Shown: positions 6,432 through 14,604 of the stretch, one piece after another
How the letters are laid out: each line of letters begins with the position of its first letter
Position numbering within the stretch: position 1 is the stretch's first letter
Source of the DNA: Acidobacteriota bacterium
GTDB lineage: Bacteria > Acidobacteriota > Thermoanaerobaculia > Multivoradales > JAHEKO01
DNA: 35,356 nucleotides
Assembly (NCBI GenBank): GCA_029862975.1
Contig: JAOTWP010000033.1
Location: 1 to 35,356 of the forward strand
Reading direction: 5' to 3'
Notes under the pieces: model-generated
Seen by the model: only the letters and a program-made list of their open reading frames with translations
What the model was told of the DNA's origin: nothing
Databases searched by the model: none
Translations under genes and position numbers: made by a program

Positions 6432-8075
6432 ATGCCCAGACGTCCCCTTCTCGCCACTCTCTGCCTGAGCGCCATGACCGCCGCCTTCCTGTGGCTGGCG
6501 TCGCCGCCTGGCGAGTCCAGCCTCACCCCCGGCCCGTCGACGGCGTGGAGCGCTTCCCGCGTGCGGCCCGTCGCGAGCCGCTTCGCGGACCTCCGGGAAG
6601 CGCCGAGCCGGCCGGCGCGCGAGGGGGAGCGCGACTCGCGCATCGACTCCTCCTTCTCGGAGGCCGAGCTCCTGGCCTTCCAGGCCGCGGCCCTGAGGCT
6701 GCCCCCGGATCCGCGGATCCAGACCCCCGCCGGGTCGCGCGGCGTCGAGCTCTCGCTCGGCACCAACTTCGACAGCATCGACATCACGGAGTGCTGCGAC
6801 CAGGGCACCCTCAACCCGCCGGATCCGGAGCTCGCCGTCGGCCCGAGCCACGTGATCGCCGTCGTCAACGCGTCGCTCGAGATCTACGACAAGAGCGGCA
6901 CCTCGCTCGCCGGCCCCCTGCCCTTCGAGACCTTCTACTCGCACCTGCCCGGGCCGTGCACGGTGTTTCCGTTCGACCCCAACGTCCTCTACGACGAGGC
7001 CGCGGACCGCTTCATCGTCGGCGCCGACGGCGATGGCGTGAGCTACTGCGTCGGCGTCACCCAGACCGGCGATCCCCTCGGGGCCTACTTCTTCTACGAG
7101 TTCCCGACCAACGTCGGCGGCGACTTCTTCGACTATCCCCACGCCGGCGTCGGCGCCGACGCGATCTACGTCGGCGCCAACATGTTCGGCGGCGCGGGCG
7201 TGGGCCGGGTCTTCGCCTTCGAGAAGGCCGCCATGTACGCCGGGCTGCCGGCCGCCGCGGCGACCCGCGATCTCGGCTCGAGCGGCACGCCGCAGCCCAT
7301 GAACGTCCATCCGCCCTTCCCCGCCGGCGGTCCGCACTACGTCCTGACCAGCCGCGGCGGCACCAGCAACCCGTCGCTCTTCGGCCTCTTCTCCTGGGAC
7401 GACCCCTTCGGCGCCGACGTGCTGACCGATCTCACGACGATCGACACGACGACGGTCCACGGCATCACGGTCGGCTTCCCGATCTCCAACCCGCAGCAGG
7501 GCGGCTCCAACATCACCGCCTTCAATCCCCGCCCGCTCGACTTCGAGGCCCGCGACGGCTTCGGCTGGTTCGCCAACGGCGTGAGCTGCAACCCGGGCGC
7601 CGGCACGCGCAACTGCATCCAGTGGGCCCGGGTCGACCTCGCCGCGGCCGCCGCGGTCGACGCCGGAGTCTTCGCCGACGAGGTCTCGTGGCGCTACATG
7701 CCCGATCTGGCGGTCAACGCCTGCGGCGACCTCGCGATCGGCTACACCACCAGCGACTCGAGCACGTTCGCCGGCATCCGGGTCGCCGGCCGCAAGGCGG
7801 ACGACCCGCCCGGCACGCTGCAGGGCGAGCTCGTCGTCAAGGCCGGCGAGACGACGTTCGGCGGCCCGGACCGGTGGGGCGACTACACCGGCATGACGAG
7901 CGATCCCGACGGCGCCACCTTCTGGTACCTGGGCGAGTACGCCAAGGACATCCCCGACCCCCGCAACTGGGGCACCTACATCGGCGCCGTCGCATTCCCC
8001 GACTGCGGCCCGGGGATCTTCGCGGACGGCTTCGAGAGCGGCGACACCTCCGCCTGGTCGACGACAGTGCCCTGA
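6432..8075 (+). CDS. Secreted propeller-like protein with C-terminal FESGD tail
   Basis: A 547-residue exported protein of unknown function. A signal peptide (RRPLLATLCLSAMTAAFLWLA) is followed by a charged linker. The large domain has beta-rich repeats and landmarks such as PPDPELAVGPSHVIAVVN, FPFDPNVLYDEAADRFIV and DRWGDYTGMTSDPDG. The last of these resembles motifs in BNR/sialidase-like secreted propellers of Acidobacteria and Myxococcota. Paired cysteines (ECCD, SYC, SCN...NC, NACGD, DCG) suggest disulfides outside the cytoplasm. The last residues, IFADGFESGDTSAWSTTVP, nearly match the end of the unrelated cytochrome at 25.6-27.5 kb, so this looks like a detachable C-terminal sorting or anchoring tag. 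The start is ATG 6432 with AGGAG close by. No enzymatic motif was recognised. Confidence 0.72.
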   Translation: MPRRPLLATLCLSAMTAAFLWLASPPGESSLTPGPSTAWSASRVRPVASRFADLREAPSRPAREGERDSRIDSSFSEAELLAFQAAALRLPPDPRIQTPAGSRGVELSLGTNFDSIDITECCDQGTLNPPDPELAVGPSHVIAVVNASLEIYDKSGTSLAGPLPFETFYSHLPGPCTVFPFDPNVLYDEAADRFIVGADGDGVSYCVGVTQTGDPLGAYFFYEFPTNVGGDFFDYPHAGVGADAIYVGANMFGGAGVGRVFAFEKAAMYAGLPAAAATRDLGSSGTPQPMNVHPPFPAGGPHYVLTSRGGTSNPSLFGLFSWDDPFGADVLTDLTTIDTTTVHGITVGFPISNPQQGGSNITAFNPRPLDFEARDGFGWFANGVSCNPGAGTRNCIQWARVDLAAAAAVDAGVFADEVSWRYMPDLAVNACGDLAIGYTTSDSSTFAGIRVAGRKADDPPGTLQGELVVKAGETTFGGPDRWGDYTGMTSDPDGATFWYLGEYAKDIPDPRNWGTYIGAVAFPDCGPGIFADGFESGDTSAWSTTVP

Positions 8076-8097
8076 TCCGATCGGCGCACATCGGGCA

Positions 8098-8129
8098 GCA
8101 CGTCAGGTCGGCGGCACCTCAGGTCGGCG
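8098..8129. repeat. 16-bp direct repeat, two copies
   Basis: GCACGTCAGGTCGGCG is followed directly by GCACCTCAGGTCGGCG, one mismatch in 16. It lies in the 145-base spacer between convergent genes. It may be a local slippage duplication. Confidence 0.7.
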
Positions 8130-8220
8130 CCCTGTTGTCTACCCTCTGGGTTGGCGCCACGTGCTCGGATTTCGCCTGGAACTGGTCTTGTTTCGCTGGC
8201 ATCCGGTAGAACGATCTCGC

Positions 8221-10890
8221 CTAGTTGTATTCGTCCAGCAGCGCCTGGAAGCGGGGGTCGTCACGGAGACGGTCCCACTCGTATCCGACACGAAGGTCGT
8301 GAATCGTAATCGGATACGGGTAGGGTTTCTGAAGCAGGTCTTCGATGAGCGCGATCGCTCCGTCGTGCTTCCCGGCCGCGGCGTACAGACTCGCCAGATC
8401 CTCTGCCACAGATGGACCGTCCCACTGATCGCTCTGAATCATCTCTTGCGCCCGATTGAGCTCGGCGATCGCCTCGTCAAACCGGCCGAGACCCTGCAGA
8501 GCGTAACCCCTCCGAGCATGCAATCTCGGCTCGTCGGGCAACCTCTCGAGCTCGCGATCCGCCTCTTGGAGCTCCTTCTCGAACTCCTGAACCGCCTCGT
8601 CGTCGTGCCCGAGAGCTTGCAGCACGAAGGCATGGGGGCTCCACCCCTCTCTGCTCAGAGCGACTGCCAAAGCACGCTCGAAGTCGCGCTCCCTGATTGC
8701 GAGTTCAAAGAGCATGGACGCCCTGGTTTCGTCGCTCACGGGAGCGGTGTCGATGAAGGCTCGAAGAGCAACGAGATCGCCGGAACCCTTGAACATCGTT
8801 CTTGCTTTCGCGGAATAGGCACTCTCGTTGTCCGGAGCGATTTCGATCGCCTTGTCATGCCAGCGGATGGCCTCGTCGAACAAACGGAGGGCCCCATAGG
8901 TTTCAGCGATGGCACTCACGTTCTGGAGATCCCTGGGGTCGAGCCGGTACGCCCGTTCCATCTGGTCAAGAGCCTCGCGGAGCTTCCCCTGCCGGCGCAA
9001 GATGTAGCCGATGCCCTCCGCAACCTCTGAGCTGTTCGGCTGGAGCTTCTCCAGAGCCAGGAACTCTCGCAGCGCCGGCTCGTACTCCCGACGCCCCCAA
9101 TAGGCAACGTAACCCCTGGCAAGACGGACGATCGAGGCGTCCGGATCGATCGCCTCGGCCCGGGCCAGGTGCTCTTCGGCCTCCGCAAGCCTGAGCACTG
9201 GGTCCTCGCCTTGGCGCCACGAGAAAGCGAGAACACGGAACGCAGCGACCTGTGCTCGTCGTGCCCATGCCTCCACAAAGCTCGGATCGAGCTCGGTCGC
9301 GCGAGCATACAGCTCGCCAGCTCGGGTAAGGCGTTCCCAGTCCTGAGGATTCTGCCAAGCCTCCTCGGCTTGCAGGTAGGCCTGATATGCGGCCATGTTC
9401 TCCGTCGGGCGAGCAGTCAGGAGTTCGCGATCGCCCGCGCCGAGCTGCAAGCCCAGCTCCTCGATGACCCGAACGGCAATCTCGGATTGGACCTCGAAGA
9501 TGTCGTCGATCATCCTGTCGTAGATGTCGGACCACAGTTCGATGTCGCCGGGTACCTGGATGAGCTCAGGGGCGACCCGAACACGGCTGGGACCGTCCCC
9601 GCTTCTAGCCCAGCGGACGGTCCCTCCCAGGAGGTACTCCACCCCGAGCTCCTTGGCGATAACGCTGACCGTCTTGTCCGTCTCAGCGTAGGTGGCGGCG
9701 CTCTTACGGGAAATGACGCCGAGACCGGCGATCCCGGCGAGCCTACTGGTGATCTCCCCCGTGATCCCCGCAGCGAAGTACTCCTCCTCGGGAGGACCTA
9801 TGCTGTCGAACGGAAGAACCGCGATCATCTTCAGATCCTCAGTCCTGGCGGCTGCCGCGTCACTGTGCTTCTGCGCCTCGGCAGCTGGTTTGGCCACCTG
9901 CTTGATCCACCAGACTCCGACGATGGCGACCAGCATCAGAGCCCCGGCAGCAACCAGCCACCAGCGCTTCGGATGCGTCGGGCGAGCGGCGCCGATCTCG
10001 GCGCTCGAAGGACGCCGAGCACCGGACTCGACCTCTTTCTCGAGCCCCTCGAGCTCGTTGCGCACGTCTAGCGCCGCCTGGTAGCGCCGCTTGGGGTCCT
10101 TCTCCAGGCACCGGAGAATCACGCGACCTAGATGGTAGGGCAGCTCGGTTCGGTGATCGGCGAGGGGTGGCGGTGGGTCGCGGAGAATCGACGAGACGAG
10201 CGAAGCGCTGCTCTCGCCTCGGAATGGCCTTTGCCCGCAAGCCATCTCGTAGAGGATGACGCCGAGAGAAAAGACGTCTGTGCGGTGGTCCAGAGGCCTC
10301 CCCTCCAACTGCTCAGGGGACATGTAGGGCACGGTGCCGGCGACGATGTCCTCCAGAGTTGTTGCCTCGGTAGCCTGCTGGGTCGTTTCCAGGACGTTCG
10401 TCTCGGTCTGGCGCTGCATGGCCAAGCCGAAGTCGAGGACTATCAAGCGACCGTCCTCGGCAGTGACCATGATGTTCTGTGGCTTCAAGTCGCGATGGGT
10501 GATGCCCTTGCCGTGGGCTGCCGACAGGGCCTCGGCCAGGGGGATCGCGATCTCGAAGAACTTGTCGAGTCGCAGGCCCGCTCCGGGGATCAATTCATCG
10601 AGACGCCTGCCCTCGACGAGGCCCATGGTGATGAAGTGAGCTCCGTCGGCCTCCTCGACCGAATGCACGGTGACGATGTTCGGGTGATCCAGTGCGGCCA
10701 GGGCCTTGGCTTCACGCTGGAGTCGTTCCAGCCGATCAGGATCGGTGGCCACCTCGGGCGGCAGCACTTTGAGGGCCACGTCCCGGCCCAGAGAACTGTC
10801 CCGTGCGAGATAGACTTCACCCATGCCGCCCTTGCCGAGCAGGCCGGTGATCTCGTAGTGCCCGATCGTCTTGCCGATCAAGGCGGTCAT
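8221..10890 (-). CDS. Transmembrane Ser/Thr protein kinase with TolB/FlgO-like and TPR domains
   Basis: An 889-residue signalling protein. The cytoplasmic kinase domain (about 10-275) has GKGGMGEVYLA, Lys41 in VALK, HRDLKPQN, VLDFGLA, the PYMSPEQLEG P+1 segment and DVFSLGVILYE, so it should be active. One membrane helix (WWLVAAGALMLVAIVGVWWI, about 305-326) leads into an exported part. That part starts with IAVLPFDSIGPPEEEYFAAGITGEITSRLA, the TolB-like/FlgO-like domain often found in such kinases and in adenylate cyclases. It continues as a run of TPR repeats (e.g. ARATELDPSFVEAWARRAQ, AYRLDPRDLQNVSAIAETYG) to the C-terminus. The ATG at 10890 has no strong ribosome site, so initiation may be weak or leaderless. 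It is divergent from the lipoprotein hydrolase. The ligand sensed by the TPR part is unknown. Confidence 0.92.
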   Translation of the reverse strand: MTALIGKTIGHYEITGLLGKGGMGEVYLARDSSLGRDVALKVLPPEVATDPDRLERLQREAKALAALDHPNIVTVHSVEEADGAHFITMGLVEGRRLDELIPGAGLRLDKFFEIAIPLAEALSAAHGKGITHRDLKPQNIMVTAEDGRLIVLDFGLAMQRQTETNVLETTQQATEATTLEDIVAGTVPYMSPEQLEGRPLDHRTDVFSLGVILYEMACGQRPFRGESSASLVSSILRDPPPPLADHRTELPYHLGRVILRCLEKDPKRRYQAALDVRNELEGLEKEVESGARRPSSAEIGAARPTHPKRWWLVAAGALMLVAIVGVWWIKQVAKPAAEAQKHSDAAAARTEDLKMIAVLPFDSIGPPEEEYFAAGITGEITSRLAGIAGLGVISRKSAATYAETDKTVSVIAKELGVEYLLGGTVRWARSGDGPSRVRVAPELIQVPGDIELWSDIYDRMIDDIFEVQSEIAVRVIEELGLQLGAGDRELLTARPTENMAAYQAYLQAEEAWQNPQDWERLTRAGELYARATELDPSFVEAWARRAQVAAFRVLAFSWRQGEDPVLRLAEAEEHLARAEAIDPDASIVRLARGYVAYWGRREYEPALREFLALEKLQPNSSEVAEGIGYILRRQGKLREALDQMERAYRLDPRDLQNVSAIAETYGALRLFDEAIRWHDKAIEIAPDNESAYSAKARTMFKGSGDLVALRAFIDTAPVSDETRASMLFELAIRERDFERALAVALSREGWSPHAFVLQALGHDDEAVQEFEKELQEADRELERLPDEPRLHARRGYALQGLGRFDEAIAELNRAQEMIQSDQWDGPSVAEDLASLYAAAGKHDGAIALIEDLLQKPYPYPITIHDLRVGYEWDRLRDDPRFQALLDEYN

Positions 10891-10979
10891 TCTACGCCAG
10901 CGAAGTTGCTGGGCGGCCCGCCAGGCTTGTCCCGGCGTACCGAGGATGGCACCCTCGGGCCGGGCTCCCGGTGCGGGCG

Positions 10980-11008
10980 TTGCCGGTCTCTTCTGCGATC
11001 AGTACACT
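10980..11008 (+). promoter_or_regulatory. Sigma70-like promoter for lipoprotein hydrolase
   Basis: TTGCCG (10980-10985) and TACACT (11003-11008) are separated by exactly 17 bases, and the ATG lies 37 bases further on behind AAAGGAGGG. This is the best promoter by spacing that was found in the window. Confidence 0.5.
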
Positions 11009-11044
11009 CATTCTCCTGCCGGTCCTACCGAAAGGAGGGATGCG

Positions 11045-11914
11045 ATGAGGAAGCCCGGATCAGTGAGCACCGGGAGCGTGGCGCTCCTTGTCGCCAGCGC
11101 GTCGCTCCTCGCCGGATGCGCGACGATGGGCGAGACGCCTTCGCAAAAGGTGGACGGCGCCTCGGTCTCCTATTCGCTCGCCGGCACCGGTGCTCCCGCT
11201 GTCGTCTTCGAAGCAGGGCTGGGCGACTCGAAATCAAGTTGGTCGACCGTGTTCTCGGAGGTCGGAAAGAACACGACCGCCTTTGCCTATGACCGGCCTG
11301 GATACAGCCCCCGCCCCGGCCTCAACAGCCGTTACCGCTCCGACAGGGATGGACGTACCGGCAAGGAAGTGGCGACGCACCTGCGAGAGCTTCTCGATCA
11401 AGCGGGCGTCGAGCCGCCTTTCGTCCTGGTCGGACATTCGATCGGCGGTCTCTATGTGCTGTCTTTCGCCAAGCTCTACCCCGAAGACGTAGCCGGAATC
11501 GTCCTGGTCGACGGCAGGCCGCCCGACTTCACGGCCGCCTGCAAAGCGGAGAGCGCCAGCATGTGCGAGCTGCCGCGTTTGATGGTCGCCGTGATGCCGC
11601 CGCATCAGAGGGCCGAGGTCAAGGGGATGCCGGAGACGGAGCGTGACGCACCGGATCCGGAGGAGCTGGCCGGGGTCCCCATCACGGTGATCGCAGCCAC
11701 GGAGCCGGACATCGTCTCGTCTCGAGCCTTTCAGGACCTCTTGATGGCGCGCCAGAAGGCCTTCGCCCAGGGCGCGAACGGGCGGTATGTCGAAGCCACG
11801 GGGTCAACCCACTACGTTCATCAAAAACAGCCCGAGCTCGTGGTCGGCGAGATTCAGAAGATGCTGGACGGGATCCGAAGCACGAGAACCGGGAACGCCG
11901 CGGCCGAGCTCTGA
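11045..11914 (+). CDS. Lipoprotein alpha/beta hydrolase
   Basis: A 289-residue esterase- or lipase-like protein anchored in the envelope. The start is the ATG at 11045, behind AAAGGAGGG. It opens a lipoprotein signal ending in SLLAGC, so the mature protein starts at Cys near residue 24. The alpha/beta-hydrolase core follows: VVFEAGLGDSKSSW (oxyanion strand), AYDRPGYSPRP, then the nucleophile elbow VLVGHSIGGLYVL (Ser in GHSIGG). VLVDGRPPDF follows, and GSTHYVHQKQPELV supplies the catalytic His. The acid is probably in the strand around VIAATEPDI. Length and motifs match the general alpha/beta-hydrolase (Abhydrolase_1/6) group. The substrate cannot be named. Confidence 0.85.
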   Translation: MRKPGSVSTGSVALLVASASLLAGCATMGETPSQKVDGASVSYSLAGTGAPAVVFEAGLGDSKSSWSTVFSEVGKNTTAFAYDRPGYSPRPGLNSRYRSDRDGRTGKEVATHLRELLDQAGVEPPFVLVGHSIGGLYVLSFAKLYPEDVAGIVLVDGRPPDFTAACKAESASMCELPRLMVAVMPPHQRAEVKGMPETERDAPDPEELAGVPITVIAATEPDIVSSRAFQDLLMARQKAFAQGANGRYVEATGSTHYVHQKQPELVVGEIQKMLDGIRSTRTGNAAAEL

Positions 11915-12210
11915 CGAGCCCTCGGCTGGGCTCGGTCTCCCTCTTTGGCCCAGAAAACGGCCTCCACCCGCCGAGAATCGACCGCCCAATCCCCCTTGAC
12001 CACGCCGGGACGAGTCTCCTCGGACCGCGCCCACCCGCTCGGGTGTGGGCGGCTCGGTCGATCCGTGCTAGACGGGGAGGGTGCTCCGGCGACGGCGAGA
12101 GCCGCTCGAGCCGGAGGCGCCGAGCCCCAGGGGTCCTCGCGTTCTCCTCGCGCAGGCGATTCCCCGGAGCCCCGAGCTCTCGTGGGCTCGCGACCGAAGG
12201 AGGCTCAACG
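11915..12210 (+). other. Spacer with a hairpin; no gene seen
   Basis: About 296 bases between two plus-strand genes. GCCCAC (12029-12034) pairs with GTGGGC (12045-12050), a candidate terminator stem for the hydrolase gene or a 5' leader structure. A GATCCG..CTAGAC string near 12063-12074 resembles one at 17009-17019 ahead of the radical SAM gene and could be a -10 region. No convincing coding signal was seen. Confidence 0.4.
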
Positions 12211-13050
12211 ATGAGGAGAGCACTGCTACGTGCCGGCTGGCTGGCGGCGCTGCCGGCGATCGCCGTCCTGGCCGCTCTCGCGGCAGAGGAGCCGCGGATC
12301 ACGAAGCCGTTCGACATGTCCGGTATCGAGGCTCCACCGCCGGGACATGCCCAGGTGATGTTCGTCCGGACCACCGCCAAGGAGAGGCCGGTGTTCCTGG
12401 GCGAGCGCTACGTGGGGACCCCGCCGAAGCGCTCGTGCCTGGGCACCACGGTGGCCGGCGGCCGGCACCTGCTGTGGGGCAGGAAGGTCGAGCCCGAGTG
12501 GGTCGACCTGCGGCCGGGCCGCCACTACTGCTTCCTCCTCACGGACGCGAATCGCACGAGCCGCTGGTACCTGGAGCGTCCCTTCAAGTGCAAGCTCGCC
12601 GTCGAGGATCTCGGGTTGACGGTGCTCGAGGCTAGCACCCTCGAAGAGCCGGCCACCCTGACGCCGGCCGACCGGGAGCTCCTGGAGAAGGCGACGCGGA
12701 ACGCCGGCGACCGCGGCGAGCTCGCGCTGCCGGCGTCTTTCTCGGGCGCCGTCCACACGAAGAGCCCCCTGAGCTTCAAGGCCGCCTTCGCCTTCGGCGG
12801 CACGGGACGGGGCGGCGAGCTCACGGTGGACGCGGAGGCTCTGCGCTACACGTCCCGCCGCAAGACGATCGCCATACCGATCGCCTCGATCCACAGCGTC
12901 CAGTTCGGCGGTTACGCGGTGAACAACCCGAGCCCCTGGCTCGCCGTGCTCCACGGCGACCTGGGAGGTCTCGAGGTGGACCACTTCTCGATGGGCAGCC
13001 GGTACAACGAACTGTTCACGGCGCTGATGGAAGCGGTCGGCTCGGGCTGA
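12211..13050 (+). CDS. Exported protein of unknown function
   Basis: A 279-residue protein starting at ATG 12211 behind AAGGAGG. It has a clear signal peptide (LLRAGWLAALPAIAVLAALAA). The mature part begins with a proline-containing region and a beta-rich segment: QVMFVRTTAKERPVFLGERYVGTPPKRSCLGTTVAGG, then WVDLRPGRHYCFLL. This resembles the carbohydrate-like PEGA/DUF2846 folds of secreted lipoproteins, where an LRPGRHYY-type strand is common. The second half carries SGAVHTKSPLSFKAAFAFGG and FGGYAVNNPSPWLAVLH. Three cysteines lie in the mature region (SCLG, HYCF, FKCK). It is 63 bases before another exported protein, also with AAGGAGG, so the two may be co-transcribed. No function can be assigned. 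Confidence 0.7.
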   Translation: MRRALLRAGWLAALPAIAVLAALAAEEPRITKPFDMSGIEAPPPGHAQVMFVRTTAKERPVFLGERYVGTPPKRSCLGTTVAGGRHLLWGRKVEPEWVDLRPGRHYCFLLTDANRTSRWYLERPFKCKLAVEDLGLTVLEASTLEEPATLTPADRELLEKATRNAGDRGELALPASFSGAVHTKSPLSFKAAFAFGGTGRGGELTVDAEALRYTSRRKTIAIPIASIHSVQFGGYAVNNPSPWLAVLHGDLGGLEVDHFSMGSRYNELFTALMEAVGSG

Positions 13051-13113
13051 AGGAGCAGGCAGGTACCAACCCAACCGGCTCGATCCCCCGCTCGAGCCAG
13101 GAAGGAGGCAACG

Positions 13114-13674
13114 ATGAAGCAACAACTCGCAACGGCGGTCCTGGGACTCACCCTGTGCTTCGTGCTCACGAGCGCGGCGGCGGCCGCCCCGGCGCTGCCG
13201 AACACTCTCACGGCGATCCTCTCCGGCAGCTTCACCCACGCTGGGGTCGACCTCAACGGCGACACGGTGGCCGGAGCCTTCCACAGCCAGGGCTCGGGCG
13301 TCGGGACGCTCGGCAAGCTCACCTGGACGAGCTTGAGCGAGGTGGATCCGAACTTCGCCGTCAACACCCCGAGGTGCCCAGGCTTGCTCGACTTCCCCTA
13401 CGATGCCCTCGCGGCGGTTCTGAGCTACAAGGACGGCCGCGACCTGCTCTACCTGCGACTGGAGCCCGGGGACGTGGCCTACGGTTGCGTCGACCCGGCG
13501 ACGTTCGACAACGACGCCTCCTTTGACCTCACGGTCGTCGGCGGGACGGGCCGCTTCGTCGGCGCCACGGGGTTCGCGCACGTCGAGCTCCTCGTCAACT
13601 CGCTGCTCTTCGACGCCGCCGGGGGCTACGTCTTCGGAGCCGGCGGCGGCAGCCTGACGGTCCAGCTGGACTGA
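13114..13674 (+). CDS. Small exported protein of unknown function
   Basis: A 186-residue secreted protein. ATG 13114 follows GGAAGGAGG, and the signal peptide ends in SAAAAAPA near residue 27. The mature sequence is a beta-rich domain: SGSFTHAGVDLNGDTVAGAFHSQGSG, GKLTWTSLSEVDP, DLTVVGGTGRFVGATGFAHVEL and GGYVFGAGGGSLTVQLD. The phrase VVGGTGRFVGATG recurs in secreted beta-barrel-like proteins, similar to allene-oxide-cyclase-type or calycin folds, where G-GRF-GA-G marks a barrel strand. Two cysteines (RCPG, YGCVD) may form a disulfide. It follows another exported protein after 63 bases and is probably the last gene of that pair. The actual role is unknown. Confidence 0.72.
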   Translation: MKQQLATAVLGLTLCFVLTSAAAAAPALPNTLTAILSGSFTHAGVDLNGDTVAGAFHSQGSGVGTLGKLTWTSLSEVDPNFAVNTPRCPGLLDFPYDALAAVLSYKDGRDLLYLRLEPGDVAYGCVDPATFDNDASFDLTVVGGTGRFVGATGFAHVELLVNSLLFDAAGGYVFGAGGGSLTVQLD

Positions 13675-13699
13675 TCCGGGGCGCGCGGGACCGTAACCG

Positions 13700-13752
13700 C
13701 CGGCCCGGAGACGAAGACCGACCGATTCCTCTCGTCTAGTACCTCGGGCCGG
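13700..13752. terminator. Bidirectional terminator-like hairpin in convergent spacer
   Basis: CCGGCCCG (13700-13707) pairs with CGGGCCGG (13745-13752), and inside it AGACGA (13709-13714) pairs with TCGTCT (13732-13737). This makes a two-part stem between convergent genes. It also marks the left boundary of the lower-G+C island. Confidence 0.5.
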
Positions 13753-13779
13753 GCACTTCACACCGGGAGCCCTTCTGTC

Positions 13780-14268
13780 TCACCCCCATCCCCCGCAAGC
13801 GGCTTCCAGCACGCGGGTTCCCGTCGTGACATCGTGTCGAGGACTCCTCATTACTTGCACGAATGCTTCAGCCTCTAGCGGCGGGGAAAGCCTGAGATAT
13901 AGGACGGGTGCACTTTCGACTTCTCCGGGGAAGAGTCGAATGCCAAGGACGGTTTCGCCCAGATTCCAGTCCACCGGGAGTTCCCCCTTGAGATGATCGA
14001 CACATGCCACCGTGCCGGAGTTGATCCACTCTGGCTCATCAAGAAGCCTGGCCAGATCAACTAAATCCATGGGCTCCCTCATATGCCGAAGGACAAACTG
14101 GCAGATGACAATGGCCCTGTGAGTAGCGGAGTATGCACGATCGTTAGCAATATTGATCCAAAATGACGCCGGCTCCGTCACGCCCTCGAGCTTGCTGATC
14201 TCAGATCGCAAAGAGTTCTCGGAAATCGTTCGCTCCGAGATTCTCTGCAAACCGTCTTGACTCATCAT
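13780..14268 (-). CDS. Hypothetical protein in accessory island
   Basis: A 162-residue protein that I do not recognise. It is soluble, without signal peptide or membrane helix. It is mostly helical in the first half (ISERTISENSLRSEISKLEGV, SATHRAIVICQFVLRHMREPMDLVDLARLLDEPEW) and beta-rich later (PVDWNLGETVLGIRLFPGE, APVLYLRLSPPLEAEAFVQVMR). The ATG at 14268 (or 14265) follows GAAGAGG. Base composition is lower in G+C than in flanking genes, and the gene sits downstream of a transposase remnant and the eCIS-leader protein on the same strand, which suggests horizontal acquisition. A role as partner or immunity protein to that gene is possible but has no motif support. Confidence 0.6.
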   Translation of the reverse strand: MMSQDGLQRISERTISENSLRSEISKLEGVTEPASFWINIANDRAYSATHRAIVICQFVLRHMREPMDLVDLARLLDEPEWINSGTVACVDHLKGELPVDWNLGETVLGIRLFPGEVESAPVLYLRLSPPLEAEAFVQVMRSPRHDVTTGTRVLEAACGGWG

Positions 14269-14318
14269 CTAGGCCTCTTCGCAGGGGACTGTAACGCTCC
14301 AATTCCTAGTAAGAACGA

Positions 14319-14531
14319 TCACGCCGCGATCCTTCGGGAAGGGTCGTTGTGTTTCCATTTGACCGGCTTCGGACTCCTGTCGTACTTGCCGATGAGCCGC
14401 ATGATCTTCTTCGCCAGGTCTGGCACCGAAGTGAAGATGCCTCGGTGGAGGAGTTCGCGGGCGATCTTCGAGAGCCAGGAAGTTACAGTCACTAGCTCGC
14501 TTACATGATTGTGGACAAAAAGGCGACACAA
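14319..14531 (-). pseudogene. IS630-type transposase C-terminal remnant
   Basis: The minus-strand reading SWLSKIARELLHRGIFTSVPDLAKKIMRLIGKYDRSPKPVKWKHNDPSRRI matches the C-terminal end of IS630-family DDE transposases: W-S---R-LL-RG-FTSV-DL...I--YN...KPF-W. Only about 70 residues remain, with no start of its own. The position normally holding NQVE, whose Glu is the last catalytic acid, reads VTVT, so the fragment is decayed. No terminal inverted repeats or upstream transposase part were found. It lies between two lower-G+C genes and is evidence of past mobile-element activity. The rest of the 14269-14604 spacer shows no other gene. Confidence 0.7.
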
Positions 14532-14604
14532 CGCATTCTGGGCGTCGCATCCTCTCGAGGATGTCCTACACCGACGAGGTTGCCCGTCGCCATCGTGCCC
14601 CGGT

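Noticed and set aside
4107..7460. Very long minus-strand open frame opposite the S9 peptidase and the propeller gene
   Set aside because: The translation is dominated by Arg, Gly, Val and Asp runs with no family motif. The opposite strand carries clear signal peptides and catalytic motifs. It is a shadow caused by high G+C.
14319..14531. An intact insertion sequence
   Set aside because: Only the transposase tail remains. No terminal inverted repeats or target duplication were seen, and the final catalytic acid position is changed.
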